NCBI GenBank assembly: GCA_028724545.1
Contig: JAQYCU010000031.1
Coordinates: 1-58,584, forward strand
DNA length: 58,584 bases
Direction of reading: 5' to 3'
DNA from: a bacterium
Lineage (GTDB): Bacteria > Bacillota > Clostridia > Lachnospirales > Lachnospiraceae
This document shows, piece after piece, positions 44,500 through 53,266 of this stretch. Made by a program: the position numbers and the translations under genes. The notes beneath the pieces were generated by a model. That model made no database searches and was not told the origin of the DNA. It worked only from the letters and a program-made list of their open reading frames with translations. Each line of letters starts with the position of its first letter. Position 1 is the stretch's first letter.

Positions 44500-46206
44500 A
44501 TGCATAAGAACTTTCTAAAGAAGTTGACCTCAATGCTTCTTATTTCCAGCATGGTAGTTGGTTCAACTGCTATGCTGACTGGCTGTGGCTCAAGTAAGGA
44601 TGAGGTTGTTACACTTGATGTTTATAGTCAGTTAGCAAATTATTCCGGATTGCAGACCGGATGGATTGCTGATGTATTAAAGAAGAAATTTAACGTCAAA
44701 TTAAATATTATTTCCGATGGAGATGGTGTTTATGAAACCCGTATGGAAGATGGCGATTTAGGCGATATTATGGTTTGGGCCAACGACAGCGACAGATATC
44801 CTACTGCCGTGAAAAATGGTCTTTTGTATGATTGGAATGAAGATGACCTTCTTTCTGATTATGGCAAATATATCAAAAAGCATATGTCGGCTGCATTGAC
44901 GAAAAATCAGGAATTAACTTCCACGATTACCGATGGTGCAAAAGATACACTTTATGGTTTTGGTCATAATGTTGCTACATCCAGTGAGGACCACGAATCT
45001 TTCTTCTATACATGGGATGTGCGTTGGGATTTATACAAGCAACTGGGTTATCCAAAAGTAAAAGACCTGGACGATTTCAAAAAACTGATGCACGATATGG
45101 TGGAACTTTGTCCGACAGATGATTCTGGAAACAAAACATATGCTGTGTCACTGTGGCCTGATTGGGACGACGCTATGGTTATGTATGTAAAAGCAACAGT
45201 TACTGCTTACTATGGTTATGATGAATTAGGCATTGGATTATATGACCCACAGACAGGAAAACTGCATGACGCACTTGAGGAAAACGGTCCATACCTTGAG
45301 GTGTTGAAGTTTTATAATGATTTATATCAGGATGGTCTGCTTGACCCTGATTCTATGACACAGACTTATGACAAGATGATTGAAAAAGTACAGAATGGTG
45401 GAACTATGTTTTCTATCTTTAACTATTCCGGCTCTCTTGCTTATAACAAAAAAGAGCATACAGAGAATGGAAAGTTAATGTATTGTATGAAGCCGGAAAA
45501 GGCAACGCCGATTGTATATGGTATGAATCCACAGGGTGGTGACCGTATCTGGTCAATTGGTGCTACGACAGAATATCCGGAGTTATGTATGAAAGTAATT
45601 AATTACTTATGTACACCGGAAGGACGCCTTACGACGGAGTATGGTCCAAAGGGCGTATGTTGGGATTATGATGAAGAAGGAAATACCTATTTCACAGAAT
45701 TAGGTAAGAAATGTAATTCAAACAAGAATACAAAAATGGGTGGAGATTATAAAGGCTCTTTCCAGGATGGAACCCTTCAGATTGTCAATACAACATGGTC
45801 AATAGATGCTTCTAATCCGGATTCAAATGGGGAAACCTATAACAGCAACAACTGGAAGAGCAATCTTTCAAAGGCTGAAACTGATATTGAGCAGGATTGG
45901 CGCGACAAGACAGGATGTACCGGTATTAATGATTATATGGAGAAGGGCAACTACGTTGTTTCGCCGGGTACGTCTTATACAAAGAGCGAAAAGTCAGATG
46001 AATTAAAGACGACATGGTCGCAGGTAACAACAGAGATTACCAATGGTTCATGGAAAGCAATCTATGCCGATACAGATGCTGAGTACGATAAAATTGTCAA
46101 TGATATGATTAGAAAATGTAATAAATATGGTTATGATGAGTGCGTTAGCTGGACAGCAAATGAAGCTGCCAAGCGAAAGAGTTTGGAGGACGCAGTCACG
46201 AAATAA
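44500..46206 (+). CDS. Solute-binding lipoprotein, LplA-like
   Basis: 568 residues. The signal peptide ends in the lipobox LTGC (lipid-modified Cys near residue 29), followed by DEVVTLDVYSQLANYSG. The rest is a large type I-class extracellular binding protein (DLGDIMVWANDSDRYP, WDLYKQLGYPKVKDLDDF), presumably for an oligosaccharide. A close paralogue lies at 47210; read side by side, most positions are the same. A terminator follows. Confidence 0.9.
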   Translation: MHKNFLKKLTSMLLISSMVVGSTAMLTGCGSSKDEVVTLDVYSQLANYSGLQTGWIADVLKKKFNVKLNIISDGDGVYETRMEDGDLGDIMVWANDSDRYPTAVKNGLLYDWNEDDLLSDYGKYIKKHMSAALTKNQELTSTITDGAKDTLYGFGHNVATSSEDHESFFYTWDVRWDLYKQLGYPKVKDLDDFKKLMHDMVELCPTDDSGNKTYAVSLWPDWDDAMVMYVKATVTAYYGYDELGIGLYDPQTGKLHDALEENGPYLEVLKFYNDLYQDGLLDPDSMTQTYDKMIEKVQNGGTMFSIFNYSGSLAYNKKEHTENGKLMYCMKPEKATPIVYGMNPQGGDRIWSIGATTEYPELCMKVINYLCTPEGRLTTEYGPKGVCWDYDEEGNTYFTELGKKCNSNKNTKMGGDYKGSFQDGTLQIVNTTWSIDASNPDSNGETYNSNNWKSNLSKAETDIEQDWRDKTGCTGINDYMEKGNYVVSPGTSYTKSEKSDELKTTWSQVTTEITNGSWKAIYADTDAEYDKIVNDMIRKCNKYGYDECVSWTANEAAKRKSLEDAVTK

Positions 46207-46228
46207 TTATTATTGCAACAATAGGTGG

Positions 46229-46259
46229 GGCTGTTCTTGCTTTGAGAACAGCCTTATTT
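46229..46259 (+). terminator. Terminator after the first lipoprotein gene
   Basis: GGCTGTTCT, a 7-nt loop, then AGAACAGCC and TTATTT. Confidence 0.78.
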
Positions 46260-46287
46260 AATCGCTTTTCTATATATGAGGTAATTT

Positions 46288-47076
46288 ATGAGTAATTTTT
46301 TTAGTTTAGAGAGTCCTTTCTACAAATTTATGAGCCGATTATTTGATATGTTGAAATTAAACGTATTGTGGCTGCTTTGTAGTGGACTTGCTGCAAAATT
46401 TGTTGTTGAATATTTTTTGCTGTATTTTGGTTTAGAATCATTAAGGGCATTGAGTTTTCTTCCGTTGATTTTTATGGGCGCTGCAACAACAGCTGTCTAT
46501 ACAATAACCCTTCGTATGGTAGATGAACAGGAAGGCTATATCGCAGCTCCTTTTTTTCAGGCGTTTAAAGAAAACATGAAAAAAGGCTGCCTGCTGGGAA
46601 TTATCCAGATGGCCGCTGCATATGCGATTTATATTGATTTTCAGTTTTACAAGCATGCAACCCAAAATAATACAATGTTTCTGGTAGCTGGCGTAATCGG
46701 TATTGTTTTGACGATAATGCTTACATTATATGCATTCCCGTTACTGGCGCGTTACGAAAATTCATTGATTAATACGATGCGAAATTCGTATGCCATCGTA
46801 ATACGTTATTTTCCAAGAACTATTTTTCTACTGATAATTATAGTAGTAGAACTTGTAGTAATCTTCTGGAATAATACGACAGTATTTCTGGGGATTCTGA
46901 TTGGTCCGTCGTGCATTATGCTTACGGTCAGTGGAATTGCAATGTATGTTTTCCGTAAAATAGAAGAACAAAATGGCACAGCAGCAGAAGAAGAAGAAAC
47001 TGCCGAAGAAGAACTAATTGAAACCGAAGAAACTATTGAGGAAGAAGCAATTGAAATGCAAGAGGAAGAAAAATAG
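46288..47076 (+). CDS. yesL: YesL family membrane protein
   Basis: 262 residues with about five hydrophobic helices. The start (NFFSLESPFYKFMSRLFDMLKLNVLWLL) and MGAATTAVYTITLRMV match the DUF624/YesL group, usually beside YesM/YesN kinases and LplA-type transporters. The last 40 residues are almost all Glu, Thr, Ile and Ala (EEETAEEELIETEETIEEE), an acidic cytoplasmic tail that shorter homologues lack. Function unknown. Confidence 0.88.
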   Translation: MSNFFSLESPFYKFMSRLFDMLKLNVLWLLCSGLAAKFVVEYFLLYFGLESLRALSFLPLIFMGAATTAVYTITLRMVDEQEGYIAAPFFQAFKENMKKGCLLGIIQMAAAYAIYIDFQFYKHATQNNTMFLVAGVIGIVLTIMLTLYAFPLLARYENSLINTMRNSYAIVIRYFPRTIFLLIIIVVELVVIFWNNTTVFLGILIGPSCIMLTVSGIAMYVFRKIEEQNGTAAEEEETAEEELIETEETIEEEAIEMQEEEK

Positions 47077-47137
47077 TAAAATGACAAAAAACGATAGGAA
47101 ATCATTAAAAAAAAGCGATAAAATATCACTTATTCTC

Positions 47138-47166
47138 TTGTAAATATTGCTATTTCCTATTAAAAT
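47138..47166 (+). promoter_or_regulatory. Promoter of the second lipoprotein gene
   Basis: TTGTAA at 47138-47143 and TAAAAT at 47161-47166 with a 17-bp spacer. The second solute-binding protein therefore can be transcribed on its own. Confidence 0.65.
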
Positions 47167-47209
47167 AGAATAAAAAGATAAATTTCACAAATAACATAAA
47201 GGAGGCATT

Positions 47210-48925
47210 ATGAAAAGAAGAAATTTATGGAAAAAGTTAATGTCTATGGCATTAGCTGGCAGCATGGTTATTGGTTTGACATCCACATTAACTGCCTGCG
47301 GAAAAGACGAAGTAATCACATTGGATGTCTATAGTCAGTTAGCAAACTATTCTGGTTTGCAGACAGGTTGGAGTGCAGATATTTTAATGGATAAGTTCAA
47401 TGTAAAATTGAACATCGTATCTGATGGTGATGGCGTGTACGAAACACGTATGGAAGATGGTAACTTAGGTGATATTATCATCTGGGGAAATGATGTAAAC
47501 AAATATGCAACAGCTGTTAAGAATGGTCTTCTGTTTGACTGGAACGAAGATGATACGCTGAAAGAGTATGGTCCTTACATCAAGAAACATATGCCTGATG
47601 CCATTACAAGAAACCAGAACCTGACAAAGGAACTGACAGACGGTAAAGAAGATACTTTATACGGAATTGCTGATGCAGTTGCTACATCCAGTGAAGACCA
47701 TCAGATGTTCTTCTACAACTGGGATTTACGTTGGGATTTATACAAACAGTTAGGATATCCAAAGGTAAATGACTTAGATGATTATTTACAGTTATTAGTA
47801 GATATGCAGAAACTTTGCCCAACAGATGATGCTGGTAACAAGACATATGCCGTATCATTATGGCCAGACTGGGATGATGCAATGGTTATGTATGTTAAAG
47901 CTACAGCTACAGCATACTATGGATATGATGAGTTAGGTGTTGGTTTATATGATTCTGACACTGGTACTTACCATGATGCATTGGAGGAGAATGGTCCTTA
48001 CCTTCAGATGTTAAAATTCTTTAACAATCTTAACCAGAAGGACTTATTAGACCCTAACTCAATGACACAGACATACGATAAGATGATTGAGAAAGTACAG
48101 AACGGTGGAGTATTAGCTTCTATCTTTAACTACAGTGGTTCTCTTGCTTACAATAAGAAAGAGCATACAGAAGCAGGTAAGTTAATGTACTGTATGAAAC
48201 CAGAAGATGCAAGCCCAATCGTTTATGGTATGAACACACAGGGTGGCTCTTACATCACAAGTATTGGTGCAAGCACAGAGTATCCTGATTTATGTATGGA
48301 AATCCTTAACTACTTCTGTACTCCAGAGGGACGTATGACATATGGTTATGGTCCTAAGGGCGAGTGCTGGGATTATGATGAAGAAGGTAACACATACTTC
48401 ACAGAGTTAGGTAAGAAGTGTCACGAGAACAAGAAGACAAAGATGGGCTCTAAGCATGAAGGAACATATAGCGATGGTGAATTACAGGCAGCATTCGCTA
48501 CATGGTCAATCGATGCAGAAAACCCAGATTCTAATGGCGAAACATATAACAGTGATAACTGGAAGAGCAATGTATCTGAAGCTGAAACTGAGATTGAGCA
48601 GGATTGGCGTGATAAGACAGGTTGTGTCAGCATCAATGATTACTTTGAAAAGGGTGATTATGTAGTTGCACCTGGTACATCATTCACTATGGCAACTAAG
48701 GATGATGAGTTAAAGACAACTTGGTCACAGGTAACAAATGAGATTAAGAATGGTTCATGGAAAGCAATGTACGCAAAGACAGATGCTGAATATGAGAAGA
48801 TTGTTAATAGCATGATTAAGAAAGCTAAGAGTTACGGTTATGACACTTGTGTTAAGTGGAGTAAAGAGCAGGCTGCTGAAAGACATAAATTAGAGCAGCA
48901 GGTAACTGCAAAAACAAGTAAATAA
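47210..48925 (+). CDS. Solute-binding lipoprotein, paralogue of the one at 44500
   Basis: 571 residues. Signal peptide with lipobox LTAC, then DEVITLDVYSQLANYSGLQ. Collinear and mostly identical with the 44500 protein over the whole length, including the C-terminal half (WSIDAENPDSNGETYNS). Its codon choice is more uniform (AAC, GGT, CCA, TTC, ACA), hinting at higher expression. It has its own promoter, AAGGAGG Shine-Dalgarno and terminator. A shared ligand or slightly different specificity is likely. Confidence 0.9.
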   Translation: MKRRNLWKKLMSMALAGSMVIGLTSTLTACGKDEVITLDVYSQLANYSGLQTGWSADILMDKFNVKLNIVSDGDGVYETRMEDGNLGDIIIWGNDVNKYATAVKNGLLFDWNEDDTLKEYGPYIKKHMPDAITRNQNLTKELTDGKEDTLYGIADAVATSSEDHQMFFYNWDLRWDLYKQLGYPKVNDLDDYLQLLVDMQKLCPTDDAGNKTYAVSLWPDWDDAMVMYVKATATAYYGYDELGVGLYDSDTGTYHDALEENGPYLQMLKFFNNLNQKDLLDPNSMTQTYDKMIEKVQNGGVLASIFNYSGSLAYNKKEHTEAGKLMYCMKPEDASPIVYGMNTQGGSYITSIGASTEYPDLCMEILNYFCTPEGRMTYGYGPKGECWDYDEEGNTYFTELGKKCHENKKTKMGSKHEGTYSDGELQAAFATWSIDAENPDSNGETYNSDNWKSNVSEAETEIEQDWRDKTGCVSINDYFEKGDYVVAPGTSFTMATKDDELKTTWSQVTNEIKNGSWKAMYAKTDAEYEKIVNSMIKKAKSYGYDTCVKWSKEQAAERHKLEQQVTAKTSK

Positions 48926-48976
48926 TTTACTAAAAGCAAGTAAATAAGTTGCAGTGAAATAATGATAGCAAGAAAA

Positions 48977-49005
48977 GGGTATCGCTTTTGGGCGATGCCC
49001 TTTTT
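48977..49005 (+). terminator. Terminator after the second lipoprotein gene
   Basis: GGGTATCGC, a 6-nt loop, then GCGATGCCC (one G-U) and TTTTT. Confidence 0.85.
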
Positions 49006-49041
49006 GTGTTTCGTAGTTGAAAACAGACTTTTGTCAGACAC

Positions 49042-49110
49042 TTGTTAAGAGAAGAGGCAAAATAAAAAACAGGCTCTTTGTTAAGAGAAGAGGCAAAATA
49101 AAAAGCAGGC
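49042..49110. repeat. Two 33-bp direct repeats, 36 bp apart
   Basis: TTGTTAAGAGAAGAGGCAAA starts both copies, at 49042 and 49078; each continues ATAAAAARCAGGC. The copies differ at one base. Confidence 0.85.
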
Positions 49111-49172
49111 ATAAAGTGAAAAGACGAGAAATATAATGATAATAGGAAATAAAAATAAGACCGGAGGCAGTT

Positions 49173-49613
49173 ATGTCAAAAACCAGAATTGTTATCCTGC
49201 AGGCAAGGCAGTTGATTTTTACAGCGATTTTTGCAGCAATTGGAATAATACTGCTTGTTGTGCTATGCGCAATGTTTTTGCCGGGAGAAAGCAGCAAAGG
49301 GGATTCTCTGTCAAACCAGACAGAGAAAAAATATGAGGCCGGCATCTACACGCAGGAATTAAAAGTAGGCGATACTACTTTGAATCTGCAGTTGTCACTG
49401 GATGAAAATTGCGTAAAGTCTGTAGAACTTGTCCATCTTGATGAAAGTGTAGAAACTATGTATCCGTTAATGGAACCGACCGTAGAAAAGATTTCAAATC
49501 AGCTTGCAGCAGGAAAAAGCGTAGATGAAATTGTAGTTTCAGAAGAATCGCAGTATACAGAAAAAGTAATTGTCGGTGCAATTAGCGAAATGCTGCACGA
49601 ACATCAGAAATAA
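49173..49613 (+). CDS. Membrane-anchored FMN-binding-domain-like protein
   Basis: 146 residues. One TM helix (about 14-38), then an extracytoplasmic domain (about 52-146) with the layout of FMN-binding or related domains (YEAGIYTQELKVGDTTLNL, VEIVVSEESQYTEKVIVGAI). The SGATxTS flavin-attachment motif is not intact, so covalent FMN is unlikely. An AGACCGGAGG Shine-Dalgarno precedes the ATG. It stands before addB with a promoter-like TGGTACAAT at 49662 between them. Confidence 0.6.
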   Translation: MSKTRIVILQARQLIFTAIFAAIGIILLVVLCAMFLPGESSKGDSLSNQTEKKYEAGIYTQELKVGDTTLNLQLSLDENCVKSVELVHLDESVETMYPLMEPTVEKISNQLAAGKSVDEIVVSEESQYTEKVIVGAISEMLHEHQK

Positions 49614-49661
49614 AAACGAAAATAGAAAGTCAAAACAAAGACAGCGAGTTTTGTGGATTTG

Positions 49662-49670
49662 TGGTACAAT
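49662..49670 (+). promoter_or_regulatory. Extended -10 upstream of addB
   Basis: TGGTACAAT, about 120 bp before the addB ATG; no clear -35. Confidence 0.45.
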
Positions 49671-49792
49671 ACATATAATAATCTTAAAAAAATATTTGGA
49701 AATCTGCCGACACAAGAAGAGTTTTGGCAGAAAATGTGTGAAAAAAGTAACGAAAAAATAAGCAGAAGACAGAACGGGACAAAGGAGAAGTT

Positions 49793-52700
49793 ATGGCATT
49801 ACAGTTCGTTTTAGGAGGCTCCGGACGGGGAAAAACCTATTATTTACAGCATTATATATCTAAAGAAGCAAAAATGTTTCCAGAACGTCAATATATTTAT
49901 GTGGTTCCGGAACAGTTTACGATGCAGACGCAGAAGGCATTTATTGAAATCAGTGAAGAAAAAGGGATTTTAAATATTGATGTCCAGAGTTTTGTGCGCC
50001 TTGCATTTCGTGTCTTTGAGGAAACCGGTGCCGGTAATGCGCCGGTACTAGATGATATGGGCAAGACAATGGTGCTAAAGAAAGTACTGGATTCGTTGGA
50101 GGATGAACTGCAATATTTTGGGAAAAATATTCACAAAAAAGGATATGTGCAGGAAATCAAATCCTTTCTTTCCGAACTTTATCAATATGGCGCAGATGAA
50201 AGCGTAATAGATGAAATGATTGATGCAGCTAAGAACCACCCACTTCTTGCAAAAAAACTGACGGATATGAAACTGATTTATCAGTCATTTTCTGCGTATT
50301 TGGAAAATCACTATATCACGTCTGAAGAATTGCTTACGGTGCTGGCAGATGTCGTGGAAGATTCGGCATTGTTAGAAAACAGCATTATTTGTCTGGACGG
50401 GTTTACCGGTTTTACACCAACGCAGTATCGCCTGATTGAAAAACTGCTAAGACAAGCAAGAAAAGTTTATGTAACGGTTACAATTGACAAGAGAGAGTCG
50501 ATTGTCAAAATAGGAGAAAAACATAAATTATTTCATATGAGTCAGCAGACTATCTGGCGTTTGTGCAAAATAGCAAAGGAAAACGGGATAGAAGTGTGTC
50601 CCGAAATATGGACAGGTGAAAATGTGGCAGAAACCCGTTTTGCCGAAGCAGAGGATATTTGTGCATTAGAGGAGAGAATCTATCGTTATCCGATAGAAAA
50701 ATATGATAAAGAAGTACAGGGAATTTCCTTGCATGAATTGGGGCAGCCGGAGGACGAAATTGCTTTTGTGGCAGAGCAGGTCAGGGGACTTCTTGTGGAC
50801 GAGCAGTGCCGTTACCGGGATATTGCTGTCGTTACCGGAGATTTGGAAGTCTATGGATTGCTGGCAAAAGAGATTTTTGGACAGGCAGGCATTCCGTGCT
50901 TTATTGACCAGAAAAAAAACATACTGGAAAATCCATTTGTTTCACTAATCAGTACCGTGATTGAAATTTTTCTGACAAATTTTAAAGAAGAAAAAGTCAT
51001 TTCTTTTGAAAAAAACATTTTCTCGGAAGCAACGCAGGAGCAAACGGATTTGCTGGACAATTTCCTGCGTGCGACAGGGATTCGTGGCTATCAGAAGTGG
51101 CTGGATGTCTGGGATTGCAGCAAAGTATTTACCGGTATTTCGCAGGAACAGAAGGAGTATGCAGCTTTACAGATAGACACGGTCCGACTGGAAACAGTAG
51201 AGCAGTTAGGCACGCTGTATGAAACGATAGGCAGAGGAAAGCACAGTGTGCGCGAATATGCACAGGCACTTTGCGAGTGGTTTGAAGAGCAGAAGTATTT
51301 CCTGAAAATCCAGAAAATCATAGAGAGAGCAGAACAAGAAAAGGAAGCCGAAACGGTAAGGGAATACAGCCAGATTTATACGATTGTGCTGGAAGTTCTG
51401 GAACGTCTGGTGGAATTGCTGGGCGAAGAAAAAATGGATTTGAAGGAATTTAAGGAAATTCTGGATACCGGTTTTAGTGAAGCGCGTGTAGGATTGATAC
51501 CTCCGGGCGTAGACCAGGTCGTAGTCGGCGATATTAACAGAACCCGTCTTACCAACATCAAGTATCTTTTCTTCCTCGGAATGAATGACAGCAACATTCC
51601 GAAAAGTGGTGCAAAAGGTGGCGTAATATCCGACTCAGAGCGTCTTTTTCTGGCAGAGGAGGAGTTTGAACTGGCACCGACGATTCGTGACAATGTATAT
51701 ACGGAGCAGTTCTATCTGTATCTGAATCTGACGAAAGCATCAAAACATCTGTATCTGACATATTGTGAAACGGGAAATGATGGAAAAGCACAGAATCCGG
51801 CATATATTATCGGACAGATACAGAAAATTTTTCCACAGTTGGAAACGGTTATGGAGAAAAAGAGAACAGATGACCGTTATTTGCTGGGAAATGATTTAGG
51901 AAAAGGGTATCTGATTCAGGGATTGCGTGACAGAGATTTTTCGGATGAAAAGTGGCAGGAAATCTATACTTTTTATGCCAAAGACCCTGAAAGAAAACAG
52001 TTGCTGGAGCGTTTTGTAACGGCAGCATTTTATAAGGAAAACCAAAGCAAACTGTCAGAACGTGTTGTTAAGGCACTATACCATGATATCCTGACGGGAA
52101 GCACATCGCAGTTTGAACGGTATGCAGCCTGTGCTTTTTCATATTTTATGCGTTATGGACTGCATCTGAAAGAACGCGCTGAGCATCAGGTAGAGTTTTT
52201 TGATATAGGAAATATTGTGCATGAAGCACTGGAAGAGTATACAAAAAGCCTGATTCGTGAGGGGAAAAATTGGGACGAGATACCGGAGGATGAGCAGCAC
52301 GTCCGGGCAAATCAATGCATCAATGAAGTAGTGGAAAGGTATAAAAACGGACTTTTGTATAGCACAGAGCGAGATACCTATTTGATTACAAGGCTGCGAA
52401 GATTATTGCAAAAAAGCATCTGGGCTATTACGGAACAGATGAAAGCAGGAAAATTCCGTACAGTGGACAGTGAAGTGAATTTTGAAGTGCTGCACGCCGT
52501 ACAGGGCAGCAGTGTGGCAGAGGAAATGGAGCAGTCTTCGGACGGTCAGGTTCTCCGTCTGATTGGCCGTATAGACCGTGTGGACAGTATGGTGCAGGGG
52601 GACGCTTCCTACATCAAAATTGTAGACTATAAAACAGGCAGGACAAACCTTTCCCTTTCGGATTTATATTACGGCTTGCAGATGCAGCTAATGATTTATC

Positions 52701-53266
52701 TGAAGGTAAGCGTGGAGGAAGAACGGCAGAAAGCAAAGAAGTTAGTAATTCCTGCCGGAATGCTTTATTATCATATCGATGACCCTTTGATAGAAGGAAA
52801 GGCTTCGGATGAAAAAATCGCAAGTGCCGTCCTGCAAAAACTTCGTATGGACGGTCTGTTAAATGAAGATAATCCGGTATTGCCTTCGATTGACAGTTCT
52901 TTTGCGACAGAAGGTGTGGAACTGGTGCCGGGAAAAGTATCGGATGTTGCACCTTTTGGCACGAACAAAAATGGTACACTGAAAAAGACTTCAAAAGTGG
53001 CGACGACAAAGGATTTTGAAAAACTGATGGCATTTACGGACAAAAAACTGGCCGATATCCGTGATGAAATTATGGAGGGAAACATTTCCGTAAATCCTTA
53101 CCGGAAAATAGATGCAACAGATGAAATGGGATGCCAGTACTGTCCATATCACAGCATTTGCCGGTTTGATACAAAGATAGAAGGAAATAAGTACCGTTTG
53201 TTGAAAAAGTTGTCAGATGATGATGTGATGCAGAAAATTGCGCAGGAGGAGAAGAATGAAGCCTAG
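49793..53266 (+). CDS. addB: ATP-dependent helicase/nuclease subunit B
   Basis: 1157 residues. P-loop GGSGRGKT at residues 8-15, YVVPEQFTMQTQKAF for motif Ia. The C-terminal nuclease has VDYKTGR, and the [4Fe-4S] ligands are Cys in YAACAFSYFMRYGL and the C-terminal GCQYCPYHSIC. It forms the AddAB double-strand break resection machine with the next gene. The last 11 bp overlap addA, giving tight coupling. Confidence 0.95.
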   Translation: MALQFVLGGSGRGKTYYLQHYISKEAKMFPERQYIYVVPEQFTMQTQKAFIEISEEKGILNIDVQSFVRLAFRVFEETGAGNAPVLDDMGKTMVLKKVLDSLEDELQYFGKNIHKKGYVQEIKSFLSELYQYGADESVIDEMIDAAKNHPLLAKKLTDMKLIYQSFSAYLENHYITSEELLTVLADVVEDSALLENSIICLDGFTGFTPTQYRLIEKLLRQARKVYVTVTIDKRESIVKIGEKHKLFHMSQQTIWRLCKIAKENGIEVCPEIWTGENVAETRFAEAEDICALEERIYRYPIEKYDKEVQGISLHELGQPEDEIAFVAEQVRGLLVDEQCRYRDIAVVTGDLEVYGLLAKEIFGQAGIPCFIDQKKNILENPFVSLISTVIEIFLTNFKEEKVISFEKNIFSEATQEQTDLLDNFLRATGIRGYQKWLDVWDCSKVFTGISQEQKEYAALQIDTVRLETVEQLGTLYETIGRGKHSVREYAQALCEWFEEQKYFLKIQKIIERAEQEKEAETVREYSQIYTIVLEVLERLVELLGEEKMDLKEFKEILDTGFSEARVGLIPPGVDQVVVGDINRTRLTNIKYLFFLGMNDSNIPKSGAKGGVISDSERLFLAEEEFELAPTIRDNVYTEQFYLYLNLTKASKHLYLTYCETGNDGKAQNPAYIIGQIQKIFPQLETVMEKKRTDDRYLLGNDLGKGYLIQGLRDRDFSDEKWQEIYTFYAKDPERKQLLERFVTAAFYKENQSKLSERVVKALYHDILTGSTSQFERYAACAFSYFMRYGLHLKERAEHQVEFFDIGNIVHEALEEYTKSLIREGKNWDEIPEDEQHVRANQCINEVVERYKNGLLYSTERDTYLITRLRRLLQKSIWAITEQMKAGKFRTVDSEVNFEVLHAVQGSSVAEEMEQSSDGQVLRLIGRIDRVDSMVQGDASYIKIVDYKTGRTNLSLSDLYYGLQMQLMIYLKVSVEEERQKAKKLVIPAGMLYYHIDDPLIEGKASDEKIASAVLQKLRMDGLLNEDNPVLPSIDSSFATEGVELVPGKVSDVAPFGTNKNGTLKKTSKVATTKDFEKLMAFTDKKLADIRDEIMEGNISVNPYRKIDATDEMGCQYCPYHSICRFDTKIEGNKYRLLKKLSDDDVMQKIAQEEKNEA

